Shown piece after piece: positions 54,370-62,933 of a stretch of 64,000 nt of DNA. The stretch spans positions 62,001 to 126,000 of the forward strand of contig CANDCP010000001.1 in NCBI GenBank assembly GCA_947383215.1, given 5' to 3'. How positions within the stretch are numbered: the first letter of the stretch is position 1; each line of letters starts with the position of its first letter. Source of the stretch: an uncultured Roseburia sp. Its GTDB lineage: Bacteria; Bacillota; Clostridia; Lachnospirales; Lachnospiraceae. The translations under genes and the position numbers were made by a program. The notes beneath the pieces are model-generated. The model was given only the letters and a program-made list of their open reading frames with translations, was not told where the DNA came from and searched no databases.

Positions 54370-56642
54370 ATGCCCGTCCATCCGTACAACGGATAGAGAG
54401 AAAACCATTTCGCAATCTCAAAGCCGAGCAAATTTAAAACCATCGGAACGACCAGAATCAGCAGCGCAAAAAATATGGTCTGCGCCTGATCCTTCCTCCA
54501 AACCGACAATGCCATTGTAGACAGCGCAGTCAGTACGGCCGCTAACAGCTGCGCGAGTACAAAAGCCAAAAGAAACCATCCGAGCGGTACGGAAGCGAAA
54601 AATCCCGTAATCGGATAAACATTCCAGATATCCGCGCCAAACACACGCATCGGATAAACAGAAGAAATGCGGTACGCGCGGCATAAAACCGGTATCAGCG
54701 CAAGCATAGCCGCTGCAATCCCGCAAACAAAAACCTTGCGAAACAGGATCTTTTGCCTCCCCGCCTTCGTCGCGCAGAGCAAAAAGAGCGAACCGCTCTG
54801 ATACTCCATAGGCGCCGCCCCGCTTGCGGCGAGTATAATTCCAACCGATAAAATTAAAAAGTCAACCGGAAACGCATCCTCCAGAATACCGAACAGATAA
54901 CGGTATCCGGTATCGTAGATAAAGTTTCCCCCATACGCTTTGATATGTTCATATTGCTGCCTGACCCGGCAAAAAGACGGATAAAAAGCGAGCGTCAAAT
55001 TTGCCTGCGCTTTCAATGAATCGGCCGCGTCATCGCTCAGATCTCCGGCAGCTGCCATCGCGTCAATCCGCTCAATCTGCCTAAACGCTTCCTCGTACCT
55101 GGCCTGTTCAGACAAAATAAGCTTCTCCTTTTCTTCGGTAATTCCCCCTTCCAGTTCTGTCATAAGATCTCCATAATACTGTTCGAACGTTGACGGCGCG
55201 TAGGTACGGTCCAGACTTCTGTACGCAAGCAGCGCCGCAAACAGAAGGAGAAGGAAACCCGCGCGGTTTGTAACCAGAATTTTATACGCTTCATGCCGCA
55301 AGATATTTGTATGCGGACAAAACGGTACAAAAAACGGCAGCTGCAGCTTTCTCAGCTCAAAATTTTTCATCCGGCAGAATAACGGAAGACTGACGCCAAC
55401 ACCGGCGGCACCGATCAGCAGGATAAGCAAAAGGGATAAATGCAAGCGGGACACCGGATAGCCAAACAAATTGAAATTCAGATATCCGCCATATAGATTT
55501 TCCGTTTTCATCAATCCCACAGGATTCATATATTGAAAAATGGCGAACACCGAGCCGGAAGGAATCAGATAATACAGCAGCGCGCTCCCTCCCGCGATTC
55601 CCGCCCCGACCAAAAACGGCAGCGCCGCAATCCGGAACAAAATGCAAAAAACCGTGAGCCAGGCGCCAATCCCAAATAAGAGAAACGCCTTTGTCAGCAC
55701 AGAAAGCACAAGATACCCCAGAATACTGACCGAAAGACTGCTCTCCATATAGACTGCCGCCGACTGCAAACCGGCGGTCAAATCAAACCCCCCCGTACTT
55801 TGACCGAAAAACACAAGACTTGCCAGATAAAACAAAACGGTTAAAAGCACGCAGTGAATCAGCAGCGCCGCCAACTTAGACGCCATGCTGTGAACCATGC
55901 CGTACTTTGTGCTTCGGGTAATAAAAAACAGCCGCTTTTCCTTTTCTTCCGTAATCAGGCTTCCAACGAACAGCATTGTGCCGAGAAACAAAAACAGATC
56001 GATCCAGACGCTTTCCATCGCCAGGGTAAGTCCCTTTGACGGGACAAAGCGTATCTGGCGATCGGACAGACGCTCGTAATCGGCCGCGCTCTTTTCAAGA
56101 TTGCGCGAGCTGTAAGTATCCCCGGTCTGCCCGCCGAAAATAGAAACCGCTCCGAGCGTATTCTTATTTTCCTGCACAAGGCGCAGATACTCCCCGTACC
56201 CCGCAACCTTTTGCCACTCCTCGTATATCTCGTCGACGAACGCTCTTTCCTGCTCGATTGAATCCGTAAACTTCAGGTAACCGCCCGACTCGTACAACCC
56301 GTAATAGCGTTCAAACACGCCCGGATTATCGCGCATCTCCTGCTCTGCCAACGCGTTCCCCATCTCATTTTCAAAGCTCTGCATAGCGAGGATATCCTGT
56401 ACCAGGCAGACGCCGTCTATCGTTTCCTTATACTTTGCAATCCGTTTTCCCTTTTCTTCCTCGCTCTTACCCGACAGCTCCGCCTGCAATTCTTTATAGG
56501 CGACAAGCGGCGGCGTCCACTCATCGGGCAGGGAATGGTACCACATCAGAAACAGATGGAGCGAAAGCAGTACGCAGACTGACAGGGCAAAACTGCGCTT
56601 TCTCCATATCTTACTCAATTCAAACGGAATCAGACGCGCCAT
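54354..56642 (-). CDS. large ABC transporter permease with duplicated halves
   Basis: A 762-residue membrane protein. The ATG at 56642 has GAGGAGG upstream and overlaps the ATPase gene by 23 nt. Both halves open alike (PFELSKIWRKRSFALSV at residue 5 and RHEAYKILVTNRAGFLL near 460), each with one N-terminal TM, an extracellular loop of about 150-200 residues and a bundle of TM segments. This suggests internal duplication of an ABC-2-like permease. It is probably an exporter or envelope-stress transporter; the substrate is unknown. Confidence 0.82.
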   Translation of the reverse strand: MARLIPFELSKIWRKRSFALSVCVLLSLHLFLMWYHSLPDEWTPPLVAYKELQAELSGKSEEEKGKRIAKYKETIDGVCLVQDILAMQSFENEMGNALAEQEMRDNPGVFERYYGLYESGGYLKFTDSIEQERAFVDEIYEEWQKVAGYGEYLRLVQENKNTLGAVSIFGGQTGDTYSSRNLEKSAADYERLSDRQIRFVPSKGLTLAMESVWIDLFLFLGTMLFVGSLITEEKEKRLFFITRSTKYGMVHSMASKLAALLIHCVLLTVLFYLASLVFFGQSTGGFDLTAGLQSAAVYMESSLSVSILGYLVLSVLTKAFLLFGIGAWLTVFCILFRIAALPFLVGAGIAGGSALLYYLIPSGSVFAIFQYMNPVGLMKTENLYGGYLNFNLFGYPVSRLHLSLLLILLIGAAGVGVSLPLFCRMKNFELRKLQLPFFVPFCPHTNILRHEAYKILVTNRAGFLLLLFAALLAYRSLDRTYAPSTFEQYYGDLMTELEGGITEEKEKLILSEQARYEEAFRQIERIDAMAAAGDLSDDAADSLKAQANLTLAFYPSFCRVRQQYEHIKAYGGNFIYDTGYRYLFGILEDAFPVDFLILSVGIILAASGAAPMEYQSGSLFLLCATKAGRQKILFRKVFVCGIAAAMLALIPVLCRAYRISSVYPMRVFGADIWNVYPITGFFASVPLGWFLLAFVLAQLLAAVLTALSTMALSVWRKDQAQTIFFALLILVVPMVLNLLGFEIAKWFSLYPLYGWTGMAPAL

Positions 56643-57363
56643 AGCTTTCCTCCTCCCCGAAAATATGCATATACACTTCCTCCAAATCTTTGCTGTCCCC
56701 GTATTTTCGGCAAAGATTTTCCACCGTATCTCTGTCAATTATACTCCCCTCTCGAATCAGCAGAATTTCCTTTGCAATCGGCGCGATATCGGAAACCACA
56801 TGCGTAGACACGAGAATGATTTTATCCCCGGCCAGCGCTTTGATCTGTTCCCTGACGCGTACCCGCTCCTTCGGATCAAGTCCCGCGGTCGGCTCGTCGA
56901 GCACAATCAGCTTCGGATCTCCAAGAATCGCCTGCGCAATTAAAATCCTCTGTTTCATTCCTCCGGAATAGCCGCCGATTGCCCGATCCGCCGCCTCCCG
57001 CATATTAACATAGGCAAGAACCCTCTCGATTTCCTCGCGCACCTCTTTCCTGTCCATCCCTTTGAGCGCCGCCATATAAGAGAGGAACCGCCGGCCGGAA
57101 AAACTGTTGTAAAGCCCCTGCTGCTGCGGCGCATAGCCGATCAGACAGCGGAATCGCTCGCCCAACGCGCAAATGTCCTCGCCGTCCCAGCAAACCGTGC
57201 CGCCGTTCGGCCTGATATTTCCGGTAATAATATTCATCAGCGTCGATTTCCCCGCGCCGTTCGGACCGAGCAGGCCGTAAATTCCGCAGTCCAGCTCTAA
57301 GGAAACCTCCCGGAGAGCCGTCTTATCTTTGTACTTCTTTGTAATCTTTTCTAACGTCAACAT
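56620..57363 (-). CDS. ABC transporter ATP-binding protein
   Basis: A 247-residue ATPase with Walker A GPNGAGKST, Q-loop GYAPQQQGLY, signature GYSGGMKQRI, Walker B LIVLDEPTAGLD and switch His in VSTHVVSD. It resembles the ABC-2 exporter ATPase class. It lies 18 nt after the lipoprotein gene and overlaps the permease gene. Confidence 0.94.
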   Translation of the reverse strand: MLTLEKITKKYKDKTALREVSLELDCGIYGLLGPNGAGKSTLMNIITGNIRPNGGTVCWDGEDICALGERFRCLIGYAPQQQGLYNSFSGRRFLSYMAALKGMDRKEVREEIERVLAYVNMREAADRAIGGYSGGMKQRILIAQAILGDPKLIVLDEPTAGLDPKERVRVREQIKALAGDKIILVSTHVVSDIAPIAKEILLIREGSIIDRDTVENLCRKYGDSKDLEEVYMHIFGEEESYGASDSV

Positions 57364-57381
57364 AACCGAAATTCTCCTTCC

Positions 57382-58803
57382 CTATTGTCCCGGTCCGATC
57401 ATCTCAATTTCACGATAATTTTCCCGCCCCGCAAATAAATCTTCCTTTGCAATGAGTGCATACTTACATTGGTGAATCTCATACGAATCGTCTTCGCCCT
57501 TCGTCGCGTCATAGTCATAGATAAACAGCATATCCGACGCTGTCTGCGCGCGAAATTCGACCGACCAGCCGTTGCACCGGATGACAAGCGGAGAACGCGT
57601 GATTTCTCCGGTTTTTACATTGACAAAGTAAAACGCCGGATCGTCCGAGAGCGCCCAGTCGCGGCAAAACAGCGTATCTCCAACCGCGTCCATTATCAAA
57701 TTCTGCTTAAGGGAGCACAGCGTCTTTCTTTCCCCTGTTCCCATATCGACCGCCTCTATATTCTGATTTTCCGTGGATGACAAATACAGACTTTCGTCAA
57801 GAACCCACGCCGAATTTTCAAATTGATTCTGCTGTCTGCAGATTTCTTTTAAGGTTCCTTCGCTCAGATCCAAAAGCGCGTAAACCTCAGCGGAATTGCG
57901 ATACAGTTCCTTATACGCATCTTCATCCCAGTATTCCTCGCGCGAAAACTCTCTGCCATAATCCGTACCGCTCAGCACAAAAGAATTTTGATAACACCCA
58001 ATCGCTTTCCATGTGACGGAATCGTCAAAGGTCATCGGACAGATTTCTTTCATGTCAAGCGTGTCAAGATTCAGATACACGATTTTGCGTTCCGAAGACG
58101 TCGTGTAAGACGCGCTTTTGTCCTTGTCGACAGAAAGCTTTTTTGTGATCAGATAAATCCCGTGTTCGTCTCCAATCACAACATCTTCAAGCGTCAGCCC
58201 GGCGTCAAACGCATACGCCTCCCGGCGCCCGGTACCGTCAAGATTCGCGCGGTACAAAACGGCCGGCCGGCTTTCCACCTCATTGCCGCTCCCCCCGTCA
58301 AAATAAGTCTGATCCGCCGACATGGTGCCGTCGTCATCATACTCGCGGCTTAAAATATACAGATTATCCTGAAAGACAAACAGCTTCGTAGTTGACATCG
58401 GAAAATCGTCATACAGAAATACCGCCGGGCAATCCGGGGAATCGTGCTTACATCCCGCCGTACTGCAAAGGTAAATCTCGCGGCCGGCTGCATAATCCAT
58501 ATACATAAGATGCATTCCGTAATTTCCGTCCCGCAATTCGGATATATCCCCGGTCAGATAGTAATAACCGTTTTCGGAGCCGCAGGCGCTCTCTCCGTAA
58601 GGGCTGCAAAGAATCCGCAGGCCGCCGCCACGCGAAACATCCCCGCCCTCCAAAGCGCCGCTATCCTCAGAAACATCCTGCCAATCTTGCGTATTTTGTT
58701 CGCCTTCAGCGTTTTGTCCGTCCGTTTTCACGTTGTTTTCACACGCGCAAAGCGACATACAGCCAACGGCCAATATCATAAAAAGAGCAACTGTTTTTTT
58801 CAT
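57382..58803 (-). CDS. lipoprotein with WD/propeller-like repeats, hypothetical
   Basis: A 473-residue protein. Signal peptide with lipobox SLCACEN, a linker of about 40 Asp/Glu/Gly residues, then repeated short beta-blades (YLCSTAGCKHDSPDCP, LYILSREYDDDGT, IVYLNLDTLDM, FYFVNVKTGEI), like extracellular beta-propellers of the DUF5050 kind. It lies between the kinase and ABC genes and could be a sensor or accessory of the exporter. AAGGAGG precedes the ATG. Confidence 0.7.
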   Translation of the reverse strand: MKKTVALFMILAVGCMSLCACENNVKTDGQNAEGEQNTQDWQDVSEDSGALEGGDVSRGGGLRILCSPYGESACGSENGYYYLTGDISELRDGNYGMHLMYMDYAAGREIYLCSTAGCKHDSPDCPAVFLYDDFPMSTTKLFVFQDNLYILSREYDDDGTMSADQTYFDGGSGNEVESRPAVLYRANLDGTGRREAYAFDAGLTLEDVVIGDEHGIYLITKKLSVDKDKSASYTTSSERKIVYLNLDTLDMKEICPMTFDDSVTWKAIGCYQNSFVLSGTDYGREFSREEYWDEDAYKELYRNSAEVYALLDLSEGTLKEICRQQNQFENSAWVLDESLYLSSTENQNIEAVDMGTGERKTLCSLKQNLIMDAVGDTLFCRDWALSDDPAFYFVNVKTGEITRSPLVIRCNGWSVEFRAQTASDMLFIYDYDATKGEDDSYEIHQCKYALIAKEDLFAGRENYREIEMIGPGQ

Positions 58804-58863
58804 AAAAAAAGACCTCCTTGTTTTTCTTCAAGAAGATCTTAACGGATAAAAGTCAAAAATCGG

Positions 58864-60150
58864 TCAAACCGAGAGAAATATTTTAACGCAGGCGCCGCGG
58901 GACGTATTCGACACTTCGAGCCCTCCCCCGTGTTTCTGGCAAAAAAGCCGGCTGACAGAAAGACCGATTCCCATATGCCCCTTTTCACCGGAAACCGGCA
59001 GCGATTCGCCTTTTTTATTCAGGATTTCAGGGGAGAAACCGTCCCCGTCGTCGGTCACAACAGCCGATAGCATCCCATTTTTCAGCGAAAAATCGAGACA
59101 TATCTCCGATTTCGCATACCGCAGCGCATTGCCGACAATATTTTCCAGAACACGGCAGAACAGGACGGAATCAATCAGTATGTCCTTATCCGGCAAATTT
59201 TTTGTAACGCGCAGCGCAATTTTATCTTTCTCTGCCAACAGAGACAAGTCTTCCGCAATGCCCTCCGTCAGCTTCCGGGCCGATATAGATTTTCGGCTCG
59301 GCTGTATTTCTTCCGACTGATTCAAAAGCCTGACAGACTCCGTATACTGCTCCATCCTTTTCGCCGCCACAGCAAGGTTTTTCACAATACGGCCCAGCTT
59401 TTCCGGGCTTATATCACCGCCCTTAAGATTCGCTTCCAGATACTCGGTATATCCCTCGATAATCGCAATCGGGTTTCGCAGATCGTGCGCCACCGAAGCC
59501 TGCATCAGCTTACGCTCCTCCACCATATTCCACATGGCCTTTTTATTTTCATAGAGCGCCAAGCGCATATTCTCAAAGGATCTGCACAAATCGCCCATTT
59601 CGTCGCGGCAGTTGTAAACAATTTCAAAATCCAGATTTTGATCCGCAATCTGCCCTGTCGCGTCCGCCAACAGCTCAAACGGTTTTTTTAACTTGCGCCG
59701 GTAAAAAAACATACTGCAAAAAACAATCGCAACAAAAGCCAATATCGCAGGCGCGGCAAACATAACGACGCCGCAGGCCTCATAGGCAAGCCTCCTCTTC
59801 GGCGTAAGCGAGTCTACGCTGCTCTCAATTTTTTGGATGGAATATCTCGTCTGCGCCACTTCGTCGGAAACCGCTGTGCCGTCATACTCGATACGTAAAG
59901 ACGGCAGCTGCGACAAATCGTCCCCAAAATTTAACAAATACGTCCCCTCAAGGACCTCTCCGTTCTCCAAAGTCTCTTCCATCGTAAGATATACCGCGTT
60001 CGGATCTGGCAGAAGCCAATGCCGGAAAGCGCCGCACACGCCGATCACCAGCGCGGATAAAAGAACTACGATACCTGCGGCAAACAATACCGTCAACACA
60101 AAAAAACGCCGCAGCGGCAAATTTTCCCATTTCCTTTTCAACGCTTCCAT
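58864..60150 (-). CDS. sensor histidine kinase
   Basis: A 428-residue kinase: TM1 (about 15-38), a short extracellular domain of about 90 residues, TM2 (about 125-150), HAMP, HisKA with the phosphoacceptor His in SVAHDLRNPIAI, and HATPase (N-box ENIVGNALRYAKSE, DDGDGF, GHMGIGLSVSR). It overlaps the response regulator gene by 13 nt. It likely senses an envelope stress handled by the downstream ABC transporter. Confidence 0.94.
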   Translation of the reverse strand: MEALKRKWENLPLRRFFVLTVLFAAGIVVLLSALVIGVCGAFRHWLLPDPNAVYLTMEETLENGEVLEGTYLLNFGDDLSQLPSLRIEYDGTAVSDEVAQTRYSIQKIESSVDSLTPKRRLAYEACGVVMFAAPAILAFVAIVFCSMFFYRRKLKKPFELLADATGQIADQNLDFEIVYNCRDEMGDLCRSFENMRLALYENKKAMWNMVEERKLMQASVAHDLRNPIAIIEGYTEYLEANLKGGDISPEKLGRIVKNLAVAAKRMEQYTESVRLLNQSEEIQPSRKSISARKLTEGIAEDLSLLAEKDKIALRVTKNLPDKDILIDSVLFCRVLENIVGNALRYAKSEICLDFSLKNGMLSAVVTDDGDGFSPEILNKKGESLPVSGEKGHMGIGLSVSRLFCQKHGGGLEVSNTSRGACVKIFLSV

Positions 60151-60812
60151 TTATATCCCACACCCCAGACTGTCTCAATATATTCCTCTCCGGCCGCCTC
60201 GCAAAGCTTTGCGCGGATCTTTCGAATATGCTCTTTAATCACATCCGCGTTTCCGTCGGCGTCGCAGCCCCAAATCCGCTCATAGATCCGCTCTCTGTCA
60301 AAGACCTGCCCCGCGTTTGACAGGAGAAACTCGATCAGATCAAACTCCCTTCTCGAGACGTCAATTTCTTTGTCTCTGTAAAAAACGCGGCGCTGCGAAA
60401 GATTCACCAAAAGCTCGCCCGACGTCAGCACAGGCGCGCCCCCGCGGGAACGCTCATCCCGGCGCAGATGGGCGGCAACCCTTGCCGAAAGCTCTTTTAA
60501 GCTAAACGGCTTAGTGATGTAATCGTCTCCGCCATACTGCAGGCCATTTATCTTATCCTGCTCGCTGATTCTTGCCGTCAGAAAAAGAATCGGACACCAT
60601 ACATGCTCCCGTATATTTTTGCAAAATTCAAGGCCGTCCGTTTCCGGCATATTGATATCCAGAATAATCAAATCCGGATTTTCAGACAGCAATTCCAGCG
60701 CGCGGGCGGCGCTGTTTGCGATATAGACCTCATAACCCTCGTCCCCCAAATGATCCAAAAGCAATTCGGTGATCATCACCTCGTCATCCACAACCAAAAT
60801 TTTACGCTTCAT
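60138..60812 (-). CDS. OmpR-family response regulator
   Basis: A 224-residue protein. The ATG at 60812 has GGAG upstream; the in-frame extension to 60962 runs through a terminator and is rejected. The receiver domain has VVDDE, Asp52 in ILDINMPE and Lys in YITKPFS. The C-terminal winged helix ends in EYIETVWGVGYKW. It is first in the operon regulator - kinase - lipoprotein - ABC ATPase - permease and is expected to control it. Confidence 0.95.
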   Translation of the reverse strand: MKRKILVVDDEVMITELLLDHLGDEGYEVYIANSAARALELLSENPDLIILDINMPETDGLEFCKNIREHVWCPILFLTARISEQDKINGLQYGGDDYITKPFSLKELSARVAAHLRRDERSRGGAPVLTSGELLVNLSQRRVFYRDKEIDVSRREFDLIEFLLSNAGQVFDRERIYERIWGCDADGNADVIKEHIRKIRAKLCEAAGEEYIETVWGVGYKWKR

Positions 60813-60829
60813 AAATCTCTTCTCCGATA

Positions 60830-60858
60830 AAACAAAGAATCCGGCAAAACCGGATTCT
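60830..60858 (-). terminator. terminator after the cytoplasmic chemoreceptor gene
   Basis: AGAATCCGG and CCGGATTCT form a perfect 9-bp stem with a CAAAA loop. On the minus strand TTGTTTTAT follows. It separates the chemoreceptor gene from the regulator operon. Confidence 0.75.
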
Positions 60859-60894
60859 CCCCCTGCGCCTGGCAGACCCCTGCCCGCCGCACCT

Positions 60895-61842
60895 CTAATT
60901 ATTTTGATCCTGTTCCTGGATAATAGGCGGAATCTGCGACAACATATTATCCATGTCCTCAAACATCGCGCTTTTCATCGTGCCAAGACTGCTCGTACGG
61001 TCAATGTGTTTTACTACCTCCTGGTACTGAAGCTTAATTTCGTCAAAAAACTGACAGATATCCTGCAGCTCCCTGCGGGACTGCTCGATCACGCCGGAGA
61101 TCTGCGCCTGCACGGACGCCGCACCCTCGGCGGTCTTTGTAATCTTGTTGAAAGACTCAAAAGTATGATTGACGGTTTCAATATTTTGGCCAAGGGCCTG
61201 CTGGGATGCCTGGATACTGTTATTGAGCTGGTCCGCGCCGCATTTTACATCGTGGACGCCGGTATCCACCTCATTTGCAAGCTCCTTTATCTCTCCCGCC
61301 AGCTCCCTTACCTTTGTCGCGACTACCGCGAACCCTTTGCCTTCCGCGCCGGCATGCGCCGCCTCAATGGACGCGTTAATCGCAAGAATATTCGTCTGAT
61401 CGACGATAGAAACAATTTTCCCCATACAATGCTGAATCCCTTTTACTGCATCCTGCAGCTGACCGAAAGTGCGCTCCATATCGCCGTAAGATCGTTCCAC
61501 CAGCACAGACGTATCCTTCAAATCTTCCATTCGATTCTGCGTCTCCGATACCGTCTGTGTAATCGCTCCCCTTACCTGTGCAAACTCTCCCGCGGCCTGG
61601 TTGATGTTCGAAAAAGACTCCTCAAATTCCTGAAGCTGCGCATGAAAATGATCCGCTTTTTCCATGACCCCCGAAAAGGAACTGCCGACCATGCTCAATT
61701 CCCCAAGCGACTCTACCTCTTTGCCGGCCAGCTCCTTTTGATACTCCTTCAAGCTGTCCGCCACATGCAGAACCGGATAAAGATTTTCTTCGCCATGCCG
61801 CGCCCGAGGGGATTTCTGCCGATCTTTTTTTGAAAACAACAT
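60895..61842 (-). CDS. cytoplasmic methyl-accepting chemotaxis protein
   Basis: A 315-residue soluble receptor without TM or HAMP. The coiled coil contains the hairpin tip VDQTNILAINASIEAA and EGKGFAVVATKVRELA. The N-terminal 60 residues are short for a sensor domain, so input probably comes from a partner. The gene follows the FIST-domain gene with a 12-nt gap, making the FIST protein the likely ligand-sensing partner. Confidence 0.92.
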   Translation of the reverse strand: MLFSKKDRQKSPRARHGEENLYPVLHVADSLKEYQKELAGKEVESLGELSMVGSSFSGVMEKADHFHAQLQEFEESFSNINQAAGEFAQVRGAITQTVSETQNRMEDLKDTSVLVERSYGDMERTFGQLQDAVKGIQHCMGKIVSIVDQTNILAINASIEAAHAGAEGKGFAVVATKVRELAGEIKELANEVDTGVHDVKCGADQLNNSIQASQQALGQNIETVNHTFESFNKITKTAEGAASVQAQISGVIEQSRRELQDICQFFDEIKLQYQEVVKHIDRTSSLGTMKSAMFEDMDNMLSQIPPIIQEQDQNN

Positions 61843-61854
61843 TTTATACCTCCC

Positions 61855-62910
61855 TTACTCAAAAACCACACAAGTCATCGACTGGTTTACAAAACGATTA
61901 TTATAATGCTCTCCATATCCGACCAGGCCCGCATGGCTGCCAAGCGCCGCCATCTCCTGCAAATATTCTTCCATATAGCCTTGCTCGCAAAACAATTTAT
62001 ACCGAAACAGGCAGTTTACCGAAAAAACAGCCGAGCGCGTCGGGAAATCCCGGCAGATATCCTGAATCGTCTTCCTTGCAATGGCCCTGTAATCGCCAAG
62101 CTCCAGCAAAATCAAGACGTCGGAATCATTGACCTGGCGAAAACACGCAAGCGCGTTGCCCGCAACCTCTTTGATCGAAATAATACAGATATCGTCGCCG
62201 TTGATTTTGCCGAACGGATTTTGAAATGTCTGCGTCAGTATCTGCTGATCCGTCACATGAAGAATCTCTTGATATACCTGCTTCGCCGGTTTTCCGTTTA
62301 ACGAACCGATTATGTATTTCGCCCTGTCGGTATTTGACGCAATAAACCGGTAATCTCCGAGCGGATGATAAATATTCTCTTTATACGTCTTGACTCTTCC
62401 GTTATGATTGCGAACCAGCGCATAGGCAACCGCGTCCCGATATACTTTGCCGTTCACAGAAACCCTTCCCGCATCGCCGGTCCCGCCGACAAGCGAAATA
62501 CCGCGGCGCTTGAGCACGGTATTAATCGTAGTCAAAACGCAGGCGTCGTTTCCCGCGCAAAAATCTATACATACCGTATCCTGCTGCGATCCGCCTACCT
62601 GTTCCATATCCTTCTCAAGCCGGCTGATATACTTTACCGGCATGGTGGATACCTGTTCCAATACATTTGCCGCCGCGCTGACGCCGTCTAAGAACGCAAT
62701 CACCCCGACGCCGTTTTCCGCTATCCCAACGTCATAGCTCATCCCGATACAGCCGATACTCGCAACGTTAGGGAAAAGCTTCTCCAGTCTCTTTACATGC
62801 GCTTCAAACTGCACGTCGTTCGATAGCAGCATGATAAACTGCGGATTTTTTAGTCCGGAAACCGCCTCCGCCAAATTGCCGCTTTGGCTTATACCACAAA
62901 ACTGTCTCAT
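61855..62910 (-). CDS. FIST-domain sensor protein
   Basis: A 351-residue soluble protein with an N-terminal FIST domain (FPNVASIGCIGMSYD, VSLVGGTGDAG-like loop) and a C-terminal FIST_C domain (CFRQVNDSDVLILLELGD, SAVFSVNCLFRYKLF). FIST domains are proposed to bind small molecules such as amino acids and often pair with signalling domains. Here it precedes a chemoreceptor without a sensor domain. It lies 23 nt after the flavodiiron gene. Confidence 0.85.
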   Translation of the reverse strand: MRQFCGISQSGNLAEAVSGLKNPQFIMLLSNDVQFEAHVKRLEKLFPNVASIGCIGMSYDVGIAENGVGVIAFLDGVSAAANVLEQVSTMPVKYISRLEKDMEQVGGSQQDTVCIDFCAGNDACVLTTINTVLKRRGISLVGGTGDAGRVSVNGKVYRDAVAYALVRNHNGRVKTYKENIYHPLGDYRFIASNTDRAKYIIGSLNGKPAKQVYQEILHVTDQQILTQTFQNPFGKINGDDICIISIKEVAGNALACFRQVNDSDVLILLELGDYRAIARKTIQDICRDFPTRSAVFSVNCLFRYKLFCEQGYMEEYLQEMAALGSHAGLVGYGEHYNNRFVNQSMTCVVFE

Positions 62911-62933
62911 ATGAATCCCACTCCATCCATCTT